Positions 1 to 8,862 are shown, numbered from the stretch's first letter. The stretch: DNA of 12,451 nt from Spirogloea muscicola (GCA_009602725.1 WELB01000185.1:215807-228257), one strand, 5' to 3'. The notes: generated by a model not told the origin, from the letters alone. Made by a program: numbers and translations.

Positions 1-45
1 CGCCGCCCGCGCGCGCCGGCGTCGCGCCCGCGCCTGCCAGGAGCC

Positions 46-3000
46 ATGGCTGCTGCCGGAGTTGGCGGCGGCGGTGGCGGCGGCTGGTGGTCTGACGGCG
101 ATGAGCCGCCGCCGTCGCCTCCGCCCCGGCAGAGCAGCGAAGAGGCGGCACGAGGAGACTCGGGGGAGGGCGCCGGAGGACGAGGACGAGGACGCGGCGG
201 GGGCGCCGGGGACGACGGCGCGGCGTTCGCGGCGGCAGATGCGGCGCGTGGCCTGAGCGACGGCGGAGCCGCAGGCGGCCGCCGCCTCCGCGGCGCGTTT
301 TCCCCGGGGCGTGGCGCCGGTGGCGGCGTCAGCGGTGACGCTGACGCTGACGATGACGGTGATCGTGAAGGTTACGGTTGCGCTTACGGTGGTGATGACG
401 GTGACGGTGGCGGTGAGAACAACGGTGATGATGATAGTGACGATGATGGAGAGGGACAGGACTACAACGGGGGCCAGCGCCAAGGGCTCGGTGGCTGGCG
501 GCAGCGGCTGCGGCGCCGGAGCCTCTCCTTCGACGCCGCGGACGGGGCCGCCGTCGCCGACCCGCTCGCGGCGCAGTACTATGAGGGCCAGGCGGGCCCT
601 CAGGCTGAGGCGGCACCGGCTCCAGGAACGACAGCAGAGGCGGCGGCGGCGGCGGCGCAGAGGGCGACTGAGGGCGTTGACGGCGGCGCCGAAGCGGCGC
701 CGGACGACGGCGGAGGGCATGCCAGCGACCCGGGCGAGTACATGACGCGGCGGGCGGCGTTGGCGGCGCTCCCGGCGTCGGACAAGGACGCGGAGGACGA
801 CGACGGCGCGGACTCATACTACCTGCCCGACCACAAGGAGGAGGGTGCCGCCACCAGCGTGGTGGCGCTCTCCGGCCTCGAGCTCCCCATCTCCCGCGCC
901 CACAGCGAGGCCGCGGCTGGCGCAGCGGCTGCTGCCAGCGAGGCGGGGGCCGGTGGGAGCGACCGGCGCGGTGGCGGCAGCGGGGACGGCGACAGCCGCC
1001 ACGGCGATGACGCCGAGTGCGGCTCCTTCGAGCGGCGGGGTTCGCCGGCCGGCCACCTGAGCGACCCGGGCATGCAGCATCGCCTGGCGAGCCGGGAGGG
1101 TTACGACGACGGCAGCGGCGATGACCACCTCCACGAGGAGTTCTCCTTCCTGCGGGAGTCCTCGCGGCACGAGGTGCTTCTGGATGCGGCGGCTGCGGCG
1201 GCGGCGGAATGGCAGGAGGCGTCCGTAGACCAGCCTCTGACTGCCCCGGCTGCGGTCGCCGGCCTGCGCCGGGGCGGCAACAAGGAGGAGAGCCGGCGGA
1301 AAAAGAAGCCCTGGTGGCGGAGCCTGCTGGGAGCTGCCGGCGGCGATGGCAGCGGCGGTCGTGCCCTGGTTACGGCCGGCCGGAAGCTCTCGGCGGACGG
1401 CCTCTCCGACCCCGGCGGACTGCAGGCCCCGGAGCCATGCGGAGGCCACATCTCGCCCAAGTCAGAGACGGCCGTGGCGGCGGCGATGGTTGGCGCTCCG
1501 GAGATGCTGCAGCAGCAGGCGGCGCCCCAGCCGTCGTCGCGTCGGCGGCGGCCGTGGCTCCTGGCCCCGGCCTACTGGATGGGCAGCGGCATGGTGCGGT
1601 CGCGGAGCCACGAGGCCGTGGGCACCCAGCCCCTCTCTGCGGCGAGGGCCGCAGCGGCGGATGCAGCCGACGCCGGCAGCGAGGCCATCGCCAGCAGCAA
1701 CGGCGACTTCCGCAAGCGTGCAGAGCGGAAGCTGGCGGCGCTGCAGCTCGAGGGGCTTGGCAAGGGTCAAGACCGGGGCTTCGATGCGCCAGGCCTTGTG
1801 CAGCACGCCCAGGCCGGCGCTGGCAATGGCCAGGTCAATGCGGCAGATGCCACTGTCGGTAGCAGGGAGCAGCTTACGTGGGTCGAGCAATGGCTCGGCG
1901 GCTTCAACGCCGCCGAGCCGCCTCTACCGCCGGACGACGACCAGGAGCTGTCTGACGTCGGCTCGGATAGTCCTCAGCCCATGTTGTCATCCACTGCCGC
2001 CCTTGTCGGGCCGCCGGCAACGGCCGCGGAGGCCGGACAGCGCAAGGTGGAGGCCCAGCTGCCGACAGTGGCGGCTGCGGCTGTGGCAGCGACCGCACTC
2101 GCAGCGGCGACAAAGAAGGCGGTGCCGGATGCCGCCGTCCCCGCTGTCCCGCTCGATGCTGACCTCCTGCATGCCCTGGGCGTCGTGCGGGGACTGGACC
2201 CCAATGCCGGGAGCGCGTACTTCCCGGGCCGCGCTCTCCGCGTCGCCCCATCGCTGGCTGCCTTTGGCCACCTGAAAACGCTCGACCTCTCCCGCAATCT
2301 CATCGGTGTGCTGCCATAACATAAAAGATTGACATAACTAATTAGCTTCTGCATAAATAATGTCCACAAAACATCTCATGTAGCATTGCCCTTGATGCAA
2401 ATGGCGTTAAGTTCAGGATCTCAACTCAGCAACGCGTGTGCTGTCTTCGGCGGCTTCTGTGCAGCGTACATATTTGGCGGCACACTGCCCAAGGGCCTCC
2501 ACAACCTGGACTTGTCGGGCAACAAGCTCGCCGCCGTGGACTTCCTGCGGGAGCTCACCCGACTCCGCGTCCTCAAACTCTCCAATAACCGCATCGGCCG
2601 CTTGGGCCATGGTGAGCAACCATGCGGCCCTCAGGCTCTGCTGTACTCAGACATCGTCAGTGCGTCGCTCTTCTCATCCATTAGTCAATTATTATTGTCG
2701 TTAGTACGTCCGATTGTGCAATTGTAGTTGTGCAGTTTTGCTTTGCTGCCATGCTTGTGCAACAGTTGAGCTGCTGTTCATAGGAGTCTGTCACGAACCG
2801 CGGTGGCAGCGCTGGGCAACTGCTCGTCGTTGCGGGAGCTCTACCTTGCGGCGAACAAGCTGAGTGAGGTGGAGGGCCTGCACCGTCTGCTCAAGCTCTC
2901 GGTGCTCGACCTGTCATTCAACCGCATCACCAGCACCAAGGCCCTTGGGCAGCTAGCTGCCAACTATGGGAGTCTGCAGGCCCTTAACCTGCTCGGCAAC

Positions 3001-4250
3001 CCCGTGTACACCAACCTCGGAGAGGACCCTCTCCGGCGCTTTAGCACAGGTGCATGGTGCAGAACTATCTACCAGAGGTCCATTTCTTACGGCCCTCAGG
3101 TTCTGGGTCCTGTATATTATCTAGTGTTATTGCAGGAGTATAGCATGATATGCTGCTGTTTGGCAGAGTAGCAACTGGCCCATCAATTATTATGATGCTT
3201 GTCATAATGATTGTAATGTGTTATACAAGTCATGATAGAACAAATCTAAGCTTCTGTAACAGTCTGGCTCAAGCTGGTACTGCACTTTGAGTCTTCGAAC
3301 ATGTATTGACTGGAAGAGAAAGCAGTCGTTGCTCATTGTTAGCCACACTGATGATAGCCAATATCTGCTGTGCTTGCCCAGGCCTCCTGCTTCACCTGAC
3401 GTACCTCAACAGGCAGCCCGTTCGTGCGGCTGCTCCAGCATCTGATAGCATTGCGCGGGCGGCGCTCAGCAGCCAGGCACGGCTTTCTAAGAAGCCTGCG
3501 AGCCGGTCAGCTGCGGCAGCGGCGGTAAGTGGTAGTGGCGGTGGCAGCAAGCGCACGGCGGCGTCCTCCTCGTCGCGGCATGGGCGCTCATCGAGCGTGG
3601 CATCAGGTGCCTCAGGGCGCGGTGCTGGGACGGGCGGAGGCGGCACCAGCAGCCGGCGGAGGGAGAGGGAGAAAGAGAGGTTCAGCCGGGAGGCCGAGCG
3701 CGCCGCCAGCCTCCGGGGCTCGGCCAGCCATGGCCACCTGTCGGCACTGGCAGCGGTCGCTGCGCCCGGCGGCTCGAGCGACTTGCTGCCGCATCGCGGC
3801 GATGCTGGCGCTGGCAAGATCAGCGGCCGTGTGGTGGCGGCGGCGCCGCCCACGCTGGCGCCTGCGCTGCCCACTCTGGCCAGCATCAGCAGCGTCTCGC
3901 TGCCGAACCTCGAGCAGGGCGGGGAGTCGCTGCGGCGAGCACCCAATGGGCACCGCCACCACCACCACCACCACCACCATCACCACGACGCCGGCGTCGG
4001 CATTGGCGGCGGCATCCCGCTTCCCCGACCTGCCCGGCAGATGCAACCGCCGGCACTGCGGTCGACTCGCCCGCCTACGGCCCTGTCCGCCTTTGAGATG
4101 CAGCCACCCGTTGGCGGCAATAGCGGCGGTGGAGGCGTCGGCGCTGCACTGGTGCCACTAGAGCTCCCCGGCACGCCAGACCTGTCCATGGGCGCTCTTC
4201 GCCGTAGCCTGCCCGCACTGAAGGACGCAGGCCTCTCTCCGGCGACTTGA
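46..4250 (+). CDS. Leucine-rich-repeat protein, plant/green-algal family often labelled 'outer arm dynein light chain 1-like' (At1g78230 type), 4 exons
   Basis: Exons 46-2305, 2465-2611, 2810-3049 and 3382-4250 join to about 1171 residues; all three introns are phase 1 with GT-AG borders. Seen: a long N-terminal half rich in Gly, Ala, Asp and Ser, then LRRs at roughly residues 735-880 with repeated LxxLxLSxNxI units (HLKTLDLSRNLI, GLHNLDLSGNKL, RLRVLKLSNNRI, SLRELYLAANKL, KLSVLDLSFNRI, SLQALNLLGNP), closed by a GLLLHLTYLNRQPV cap. Joining the exons this way gives the same repeat spacing as I recall for the Arabidopsis family, including LPKGL, LRELTRLRVL and EGLHRLLKL. The C-terminal 290 residues are basic and Ser/Ala/Gly-rich with a His run. 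LRRs are protein-interaction surfaces; the family's partner is unknown to me and the 'dynein' label reflects LRR similarity only. The ATG at 46 has a good context (gccATGg), but the frame stays open to base 1, so the true start could lie upstream. Family assignment is firm, cellular role unknown. Confidence 0.85.
325..486 (+). repeat. Acidic Asp/Gly low-complexity tract in the LRR protein
   Basis: The DNA is built of degenerate ggtgaygacggtgacg-like units and encodes an Asp/Gly/Glu-rich stretch at about residues 95-145 of the LRR protein (GDADADDDGD, GGDDGDGGG, DDDSDDDGEG). It is probably disordered and strongly negatively charged. It is likely to vary in length by replication slippage. Confidence 0.75.
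2306..2464 (+). other. Intron 1 of the LRR gene (phase 1)
   Basis: Donor atcg|gtgtgc, acceptor tgtgcag|cgtac. It removes 159 bp containing in-frame stops and splits a Gly/Ala codon inside the LRR block. Joining gives SRNLIAYIFGGTLPKGL, the expected number of residues between two repeats. Confidence 0.8.
2612..2809 (+). other. Intron 2 of the LRR gene (phase 1)
   Basis: Donor ccatg|gtgagc and acceptor ggtggcag|cgctgg (198 bp). The nearer AGs at 2783 and 2786 do not restore frame; the AG at 2770 does but inserts about 13 extra residues. The chosen acceptor gives LGHALGNCSSLRELYL with the spacing expected for consecutive LRRs. Confidence 0.8.
3050..3381 (+). other. Intron 3 of the LRR gene (phase 1, 332 bp)
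   Basis: Donor gcacag|gtgcat and acceptor ttgcccag|gcctcc. The intron is visibly AT-rich compared with its flanks and full of stops. Joining gives RRFSTGLLLHLTYLNRQ, the usual C-terminal cap of this LRR family. It holds nothing else I recognise. Confidence 0.8.
3957..3986 (+). repeat. CAY repeat encoding ten consecutive histidines
   Basis: Thirty bases of CAC codons with one CAT encode ten His residues near the end of the LRR protein, preceded by GHR and followed by DAGVGIGGG. Such runs can bind metal or mediate nuclear-speckle targeting in some proteins. Here they may simply be a slippage product in a low-complexity tail. Confidence 0.9.
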
Positions 4251-5030
4251 TGACATTCTCAGGATCTCTTAGCATACCACAAGCCGCACTAATTTAGTTA
4301 GCAATAATAGAACTCTGAAATTGACAACCACTGTGCATGATTTATCTAAAGACTGGGACTTCAGTGACACCATGTTTTGAGCTTTCTCACCTGATGTTAT
4401 TCAGCCTGACGCTGTCCTTATCTTGTCTGGTCTTCTACATGCCCCTCATTGCTCCTCAGAATGGCAAGTCGTAGTCTAGGTCCTGAGCTCTTGTATGCAT
4501 GAAACAGTGGGCATTTGTAGTTACTTATGAAATTTGATTTAGCACTGTACTCGAAGTACACATCGCGAGTCTTACAAGCATGCCACAGGTTGCATCCACA
4601 GTGTGAGATTTGTTACCATTTGCCGCTCAGCAGGATGGAGTAGCCGCGGCAAAGGGGCACTTGCTCTTGAGGAGCAACTTCACTTCACCATATCAAAGAG
4701 CTCTATCAGGTCGTCTAGATGCACACAATGGCTGACTTTCCACTCTGCTGCCTTTCCACTCGGAAGTGCGACAGTGCAGGCAAGTCATGCAGTACTTATG
4801 GCGTACTGCATGGCCGTGCCGTGCCCATGCAGAACTTGCTGGCTTATAGTACGGAGGGAATACAGAAGACTTCATCGGGTGGTCACCATCATATACGCCA
4901 GGAACGAGTGCCAAGAGCTACTTGGCCATGTGCTGAGTCTGCTGAGGCGGCCTCCGTTGGCGCGCTCAAAGGGCTGCAGGAGCTACTGCTTGTCGAGGTG
5001 AATTAACTAGTTGGCAGCGCTGAAATGCCA
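4251..5030. other. Convergent intergenic region with the 3' UTRs of the LRR gene (+) and CYP37 gene (-)
   Basis: 780 bp between the stop codons of two convergent genes. It is clearly less GC-rich than the exons. Short open frames on both strands (for example plus 4603-5006) show no recognisable domain. A TGTAA on the minus strand at 4572-4576 is a possible poly(A) signal for the cyclophilin gene. No TGTAA or AATAAA was seen for the plus-strand gene in this stretch. Confidence 0.6.
4572..4576 (-). promoter_or_regulatory. Possible poly(A) signal TGTAA for the CYP37 gene
   Basis: TGTAA on the minus strand, about 455 bases after the CYP37 stop. TGTAA is the typical poly(A) signal of many chlorophyte nuclear genes and long 3' UTRs are common there. 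The motif is short, so it may occur by chance. Confidence 0.25.
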
Positions 5031-8000
5031 TTAACTTGTCGAAGCAGCGGTGGCCACTTCTGCGCCCCTGTCGCTGCCGACGGTATTCACGAGATGCTCA
5101 TGCCCATCTTTAAGCTTCGCCGACTGGATGACATCACCAGTGCGAAGCTGCGAAAGCAGCTCCCGGCCCTTGGTGACATACCTGGCAGGTATTACGAGGC
5201 CGCCAGTCAAGCTCAGTCTGAGCATCACAACAGTAACTTGCTATCTACTTGAAGCAAGTCTTAAGTTGTGGCTCAACGCCGCCGACACCTATTTGTGATA
5301 CGGTCAATAGGAAAGCAGAACATCAGGTAGCAGCAACAACTACTCTGCATAATCATTATGCAGAGCAAGCTATTGGCTACAGCGGCAGGAAATCACCCAA
5401 ATACAGAGAACTGGCCTTCATCAAAAGTCAGCCCTCCGAGTCCTGACTGGCGCCAGAAAGCGCCGGCGCAGATCACAATCAAGGCGTTAGTACATCGAGT
5501 CTCTGACCAAGACTGCACATCAGTGTGTGCACAAGCCTTTCTGCTTCAGCCCCTTCGACGCGTACTGCGCAAGAACGTCAGACTACTGAGAACATAGAAT
5601 TTGTTCATTGCCTGTAGTTAACAGTCAAATCTCAAAGCAGGATGTGGGCATTCATGCAGAGCTCACATTGCGCTTGTCGTAGAGGTAGAAGAAGAATTGA
5701 GAGGGAGAGGAGGACGTGTCACTGTCGACGCTGTGAGCCATTGCAACGGCGCCATACACAGACATGGGCAGGACAGGGAGCTCGCCATCCTGCATCAAGA
5801 CAAGGAAATTGCTCAGAATGATAACCTCTCAATGGACCTGAATAAATTATCAATTTTTTCTCTATGTCAACTACCGCAGCTACTGGCTTCTGGATGGCAC
5901 TCTTTGCCCTCAAGCAACACCCCAAACTTAACAATCACGTACTGAGGTCCATGTTCTTGCAGCAACTAATCTCAGGGCAAGCCCACATGCATCAACTGCC
6001 TCAATTCAGAGCTCATGCTGTGCTCCAGCCACTATGCAGTTGCCACTGCCTCTCAGGCCATGCCACCTAGCTGCTGTACTTGCTGTGCTTGCAGCAGCAT
6101 ATCGTAGAGGGCCTCTAGAGGCCGGACAGGAGAGGCTGGACATTCATCAGGCCCGTTCAAGGCTTGACAGACGATTGCAAGACTGGAGCTTGTCAGGCAT
6201 TAGTAAGGCTCCGGGATAGGGGTCATTGTGTAGCACATGAACCCCTCACATTGAAAAGACTAGAGTGACGGTTTATGAGTATGGTATATCATATGGGCCA
6301 GGGCTCTGCTTTTAAGACTTGAGGTTGAACACTTATGTACTTGGTACATGACCTTCACTTATACCTGGACAACGAGTGGCGTACGGTAGAGTGGCTGGAA
6401 CTCGCCGGCGGGCTTGATCTCCAGCGGGATCTCGTGACCGACTCCTGCGCCGGCATCTGTCAGCACCGCCTGCCCGGTCGTGCGGACCGGCACGCCGTTG
6501 TACGCATTCTTCAGCACCTGGAGCTCAGCAGGAGGCGCCGAGCACCGCATCAGCGCTGCTTGCATGTGGCCGCTTGCTGTTAACCGCAGCTGCCAGAGCT
6601 ACTAGTTGAGGTTGCAAAGAGTAATTAGCTGAAAAGGGTATAGTAAAGAGAGGTTGCGGTTGAGGAGGAAACTAAGGGGAAGGAAGGGGGAATAAAAAAG
6701 AGTGTTCTTGTAAGTAGTGACCTTCTCCGATAATGTAAGCGATAACTTTGCATTCCATTACTTGATCATACTGAAGCAGACTTGCATAGAGCAGAATTTG
6801 AGGGAAATGAGGAGTGAGAAGTAGTGGAGGTGGGGTCGACCATGTCCGCAAAATTGCCAGCCGTAAGCGGAGCCGAGTACCCGTCCAGCACCACCTGTGC
6901 AGTACAGAATGATAAGAACCCATTCATGAGCTTTTATGAATATTTAAATTTGACATACATAGGCTCTACAGTGTGAACAATTAGTCAAAAATTCTGTGAC
7001 GATGACCCAGATGGGAGGTGAGCAGACAGCATAGACAGCTGAGGGGCCAAAGCTGCCGCGTTTCAAACGCCGGTTTGATCAGTGCCTGCCGCCCATCACC
7101 TCCATGGTGCCAGTGTCCCGCTGGCCGCCGCCCTCCGGCACCGTGAACGCGCCGCCGTCGGCCTTCACCAGCGTGAATTCCACAGTCGCCCGCCCCGCCA
7201 GCCTGCCAAGTCCAAGCTCCCCAAAGTCAGCACTCCCCAAAGTCAAGCTTTGACTTTGGCTTCTACACGCCTCGCCCCCTTTGGATGAGCTTACTCTTCT
7301 GTCTCTTTTCTCAAAGTCAGCGCATCCATTCTGGTCGAGTAAACAGCAGTTAAGCACAGCTGTCAAACAAGTCAATGTGGGTTAGGATAATACCGGGGCA
7401 TGTCGGCGTATTTGGGCGGAATCGAGAAGGGCAGGCCCGGCGCCTGCCAGTGCCCGCGCCGCCCGCCGCCGCCGCTGTCGGTGAGCGGCGGTAGCGCTGG
7501 CGGCGAAAGCAGGAGCTGCTCTCGTCGCCTTTACCCAGATGCCAGCCATCGAGGTTGCAGCCAAAGCGGGCGCCTTGCACCGACAACACACTTGCAAAGC
7601 GCAGCTGCCGCAGACACTCATTGTTGCTCGGACAAATGCCCAGCGGAAGCGACGCAGAGGCGGCAGCTGTCCATCGAATTTCATTGTCGTGGCGCAGCAT
7701 CGCGCATTTACAGAGGGCGTGAGAGCGAGCGCCCACTGAGGCATCTGTTCATGAGAGCCGCCCAGCAACCACTGCCGGCAGGGGGGAGGAGGGAGAGAGC
7801 TAGCGCTGCGGCTGCCGTGGCGCAGATCGAGGAGAGGGGGAGGAGGGAGGGAGCTAGGTGGGCAGCGACTGCGGGGCCTGTCTAGACCTGGAGGATCTCG
7901 AGCTGGCCGATGTTGTCGAGCGTCGCGCCGAGGCGCGAGGCGATGCGGTCCGGGTCCTGCACCTGCACCGCCGCCAGCAGGCCCTCCAGCCCGCCCTGCC

Positions 8001-8862
8001 CGCCGCAGCAACGCTCGACGTTGCCGTCAGAACGCCATCAAGCCCAGGTCCTTGTAGGGCTTAGCATTCAGGATTCAGGGTTCAGAATTTAGGCTTTAGG
8101 TTTAAGGGAGTTAGGGGTTTAGGGGTTTAGGGTTTGGGGTCCGTAAGCCCCAGTGTTACCCACTTATCTGATGCAGTCAAGCTGATTGCTGACTCAGTTA
8201 CGGTGACCAGCCCACAGGAAACCTAGACGTGATTAACTTTGGCTCAACTTGCAGCTCTCACTGTCCAGTGCTAACCTAACCTACCCTTGACCTTGACGGC
8301 CGCTGGCAACATCGCCGTCGAGCTAGCACCGTATGTCGACCTGACCAAGACCGTTGGCCTATCGGATATTCTCCTGACTGATAGCTGACTGTGGCCACAA
8401 GGTCCGATGCGCTGGGGGTGGCAATCGACGCTAAACCCCTGATGCTCGACCCTTGACATTCATAAACCGCTTAACCTGAAACCCTGTACCCTACCCCCCC
8501 TAAACCCTAACCCTCATTCTTAAACCCTCAACCCTAGACCCTTATTACTTGACATTGATTCCTAAACCTTGAGACCGCCACTTGCTGAAGCCTGGGCCCT
8601 CAGCTATTGCTATCTGATCCTTTTATTGACTCTGAATGCAGACCCTTGACCTCAACCCCCGCCATTGACCTCTGATCCCCGACCCTGGACTCTGGACCCT
8701 TGACCCTTGACCCTGGGACGGTCACCCGCTGCCCAACCAAGTCAGCCCCGGGCCCACCTTGTTGGCAACGATGGTCTCGAAGAGCTCGGCCCCCTGAGCG
8801 GCGTACTCGCTCGGCAGCGCCGCCAGAATCGACGCCTTGTTCTCGGTCGCCAGCTGCGCCAC
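5031..8862 (-). CDS. CYP37: Thylakoid-lumen peptidyl-prolyl cis-trans isomerase, CYP37 type (cyclophilin), 9 exons found, 5' end missing
   Basis: Minus-strand exons in transcript order: 8862-8758, 7995-7888, 7443-7394, 7202-7100, 6894-6841, 6517-6365, 5789-5667, 5446-5397 and 5181-5031 (TAA stop). They keep frame through GT-AG introns and give 298 residues. Diagnostic stretches of the CYP37 family: NKASILAALPSEY, DPDRIASRLGATLDNIGQLE, LAGRATVEFTLVKADGG, VVLDGYSAPLTAGNFADMV, EFQPLYRTPLVVQDGELPVL, SVYGAVAMAHS, QFFFYLYDKRNSGLGGLTFD and GQFSVFGYVTKGRELL. The first two exons are the helical region ahead of the cyclophilin domain; the rest is the cyclophilin fold. In plants these proteins sit in the thylakoid lumen and act in photosystem assembly or cytochrome-complex homeostasis; that role is by homology. 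Canonical cyclophilin catalytic residues are largely absent, as in other members of this group. The transit peptide and the conserved N-terminal block are not in the recovered exons. Confidence 0.88.
5182..5396 (-). other. CYP37 intron before the last exon (phase 2), containing a 23-bp palindrome
   Basis: Donor TTTGG|GTGATT at 5397/5396 and acceptor CTGCCAG|GTATGT at 5182/5181 on the minus strand. The GG|G codon split restores VFGYVTKGREL. The intron carries a near-perfect palindrome at 5343-5365. Confidence 0.8.
5343..5365. repeat. 23-bp palindrome, 11-bp arms around one base
   Basis: ctctgcataat, one central c, then attatgcagag: the arms are exact reverse complements. It lies about 30 bases inside the last CYP37 intron from the donor side. 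With a single-base spacer it is more like a protein-binding palindrome or cruciform than an RNA hairpin, though a slightly frayed RNA stem is possible. Confidence 0.8.
5790..6364 (-). other. CYP37 intron, 575 bp
   Basis: Donor GTCCAG|GTATAAG and acceptor GATGCAG|GATGGC, phase 0. The join VVQ|DGELPVLP is the expected CYP37 sequence. The intron holds a 14-bp perfect palindrome (ggcctctagaggcc, 6110-6123) and otherwise nothing recognisable. Confidence 0.75.
6518..6840 (-). other. CYP37 intron, 323 bp
   Basis: Donor GACATG|GTCGAC and acceptor CTCCAG|GTGCTG, phase 0; the join gives NFADM|VLKNAYNG with the correct family spacing. AT-rich; I see no other element in it. Confidence 0.75.
7217..7259. 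repeat. Direct repeat plus hairpin in a CYP37 intron
   Basis: ctccccaaagtca occurs at 7217-7229 and again at 7233-7245. The second copy then forms an inverted repeat: ccaaagtcaa (7237-7246), loop gct, ttgactttgg (7250-7259), with perfect 10-bp arms. A related caaagtcagc follows at about 7312. It lies some 15-57 bases upstream of the acceptor used by exon 7202-7100. Confidence 0.8.
7444..7887 (-). other. CYP37 intron, 444 bp, GC-rich with a purine-rich direct repeat
   Basis: Donor CTCCAG|GTCTAG and acceptor TGGCAG|GCGCCG, phase 0; the join EILQ|APGLPF matches the family. Unlike the other introns much of it is GC-rich. Two near-identical purine blocks (ggaggagggag-agagctag, about 7788-7803 and 7838-7856) lie 50-odd bases apart. 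No coding signal was recognised. Confidence 0.7.
8064..8140 (+). repeat. Degenerate TTTAGGG-type (telomere-like) block
   Basis: Units of roughly 7-8 bases: ggattca, gggttca, gaattta, ggcttta, ggtttaa, then gggagtta, ggggttta, ggggttta, gggtttg. The clean core resembles the plant/green-algal telomere repeat TTTAGGG with variants TTTAGGGG; outer units are eroded. Confidence 0.7.
8479..8570 (+). repeat. Degenerate CCCTAAA-type (telomere-like) block, inverted relative to the first
   Basis: Contains ccctaaaccctaaccct at about 8498-8514 with flanking eroded units (taaaccctcaaccctagaccc, cctaaacc). It is the reverse-complement orientation of the block at 8064-8140, from which it is separated by about 340 bp. 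Confidence 0.7.
8681..8715 (+). repeat. Five-unit 7-bp tandem repeat GACCCTK
   Basis: gaccctg, gactctg, gaccctt, gaccctt, gaccctg in exact 7-bp register, with further eroded copies upstream from about 8641. The period equals that of CCCTAAA, so it may be a diverged telomere-variant array (CCCTTGA/CCCTGGA). Confidence 0.75.

Larger units (their letters stand above)
7996..8757 (-). other. CYP37 intron, 762 bp, carrying inverted telomere-like blocks
   Basis: Donor GCCAACAAG|GTGGGC and acceptor GCGGGCAG|GGCGGG, phase 0; the join FETIVANK|GGLEGLL agrees with the family. It is the longest resolved intron and is mostly degenerate 7-bp-period telomere-like sequence: G-rich on the left, C-rich on the right. 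Confidence 0.75.

Noticed and set aside
329-2369. Many long open frames on both strands over exon 1 of the LRR gene
   Set aside because: GC-rich low-complexity coding DNA leaves the other frames open. Their translations are Arg/Pro/Ala-rich shadows without domains, whereas the frame from 46 runs straight into the LRRs.
3205-3260. TGTAA motifs in intron 3 of the LRR gene as a premature poly(A) site
   Set aside because: The downstream exon completes the LRR cap with correct phase, so the intron is normally removed. No evidence for a short isoform is visible.
4603-5006. Plus-strand open frames downstream of the LRR gene, including an LRR-looking end (ALKGLQELLLVEV)
   Set aside because: The frames are short and low in coding character, with no upstream repeat or clear splice path to the LRR gene. 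The region is the convergent 3' UTR zone.
7444-7887. Extra exon in the GC-rich CYP37 intron
   Set aside because: The exons on either side join in phase 0 with exactly the family spacing (EILQ|APGLPF), and the open frames in the intron have no recognisable content.
8064-8570. A true chromosome end or neotelomere
   Set aside because: The repeats are degenerate, short and inverted, and flanked on both sides by exons of the same gene. They are interstitial.
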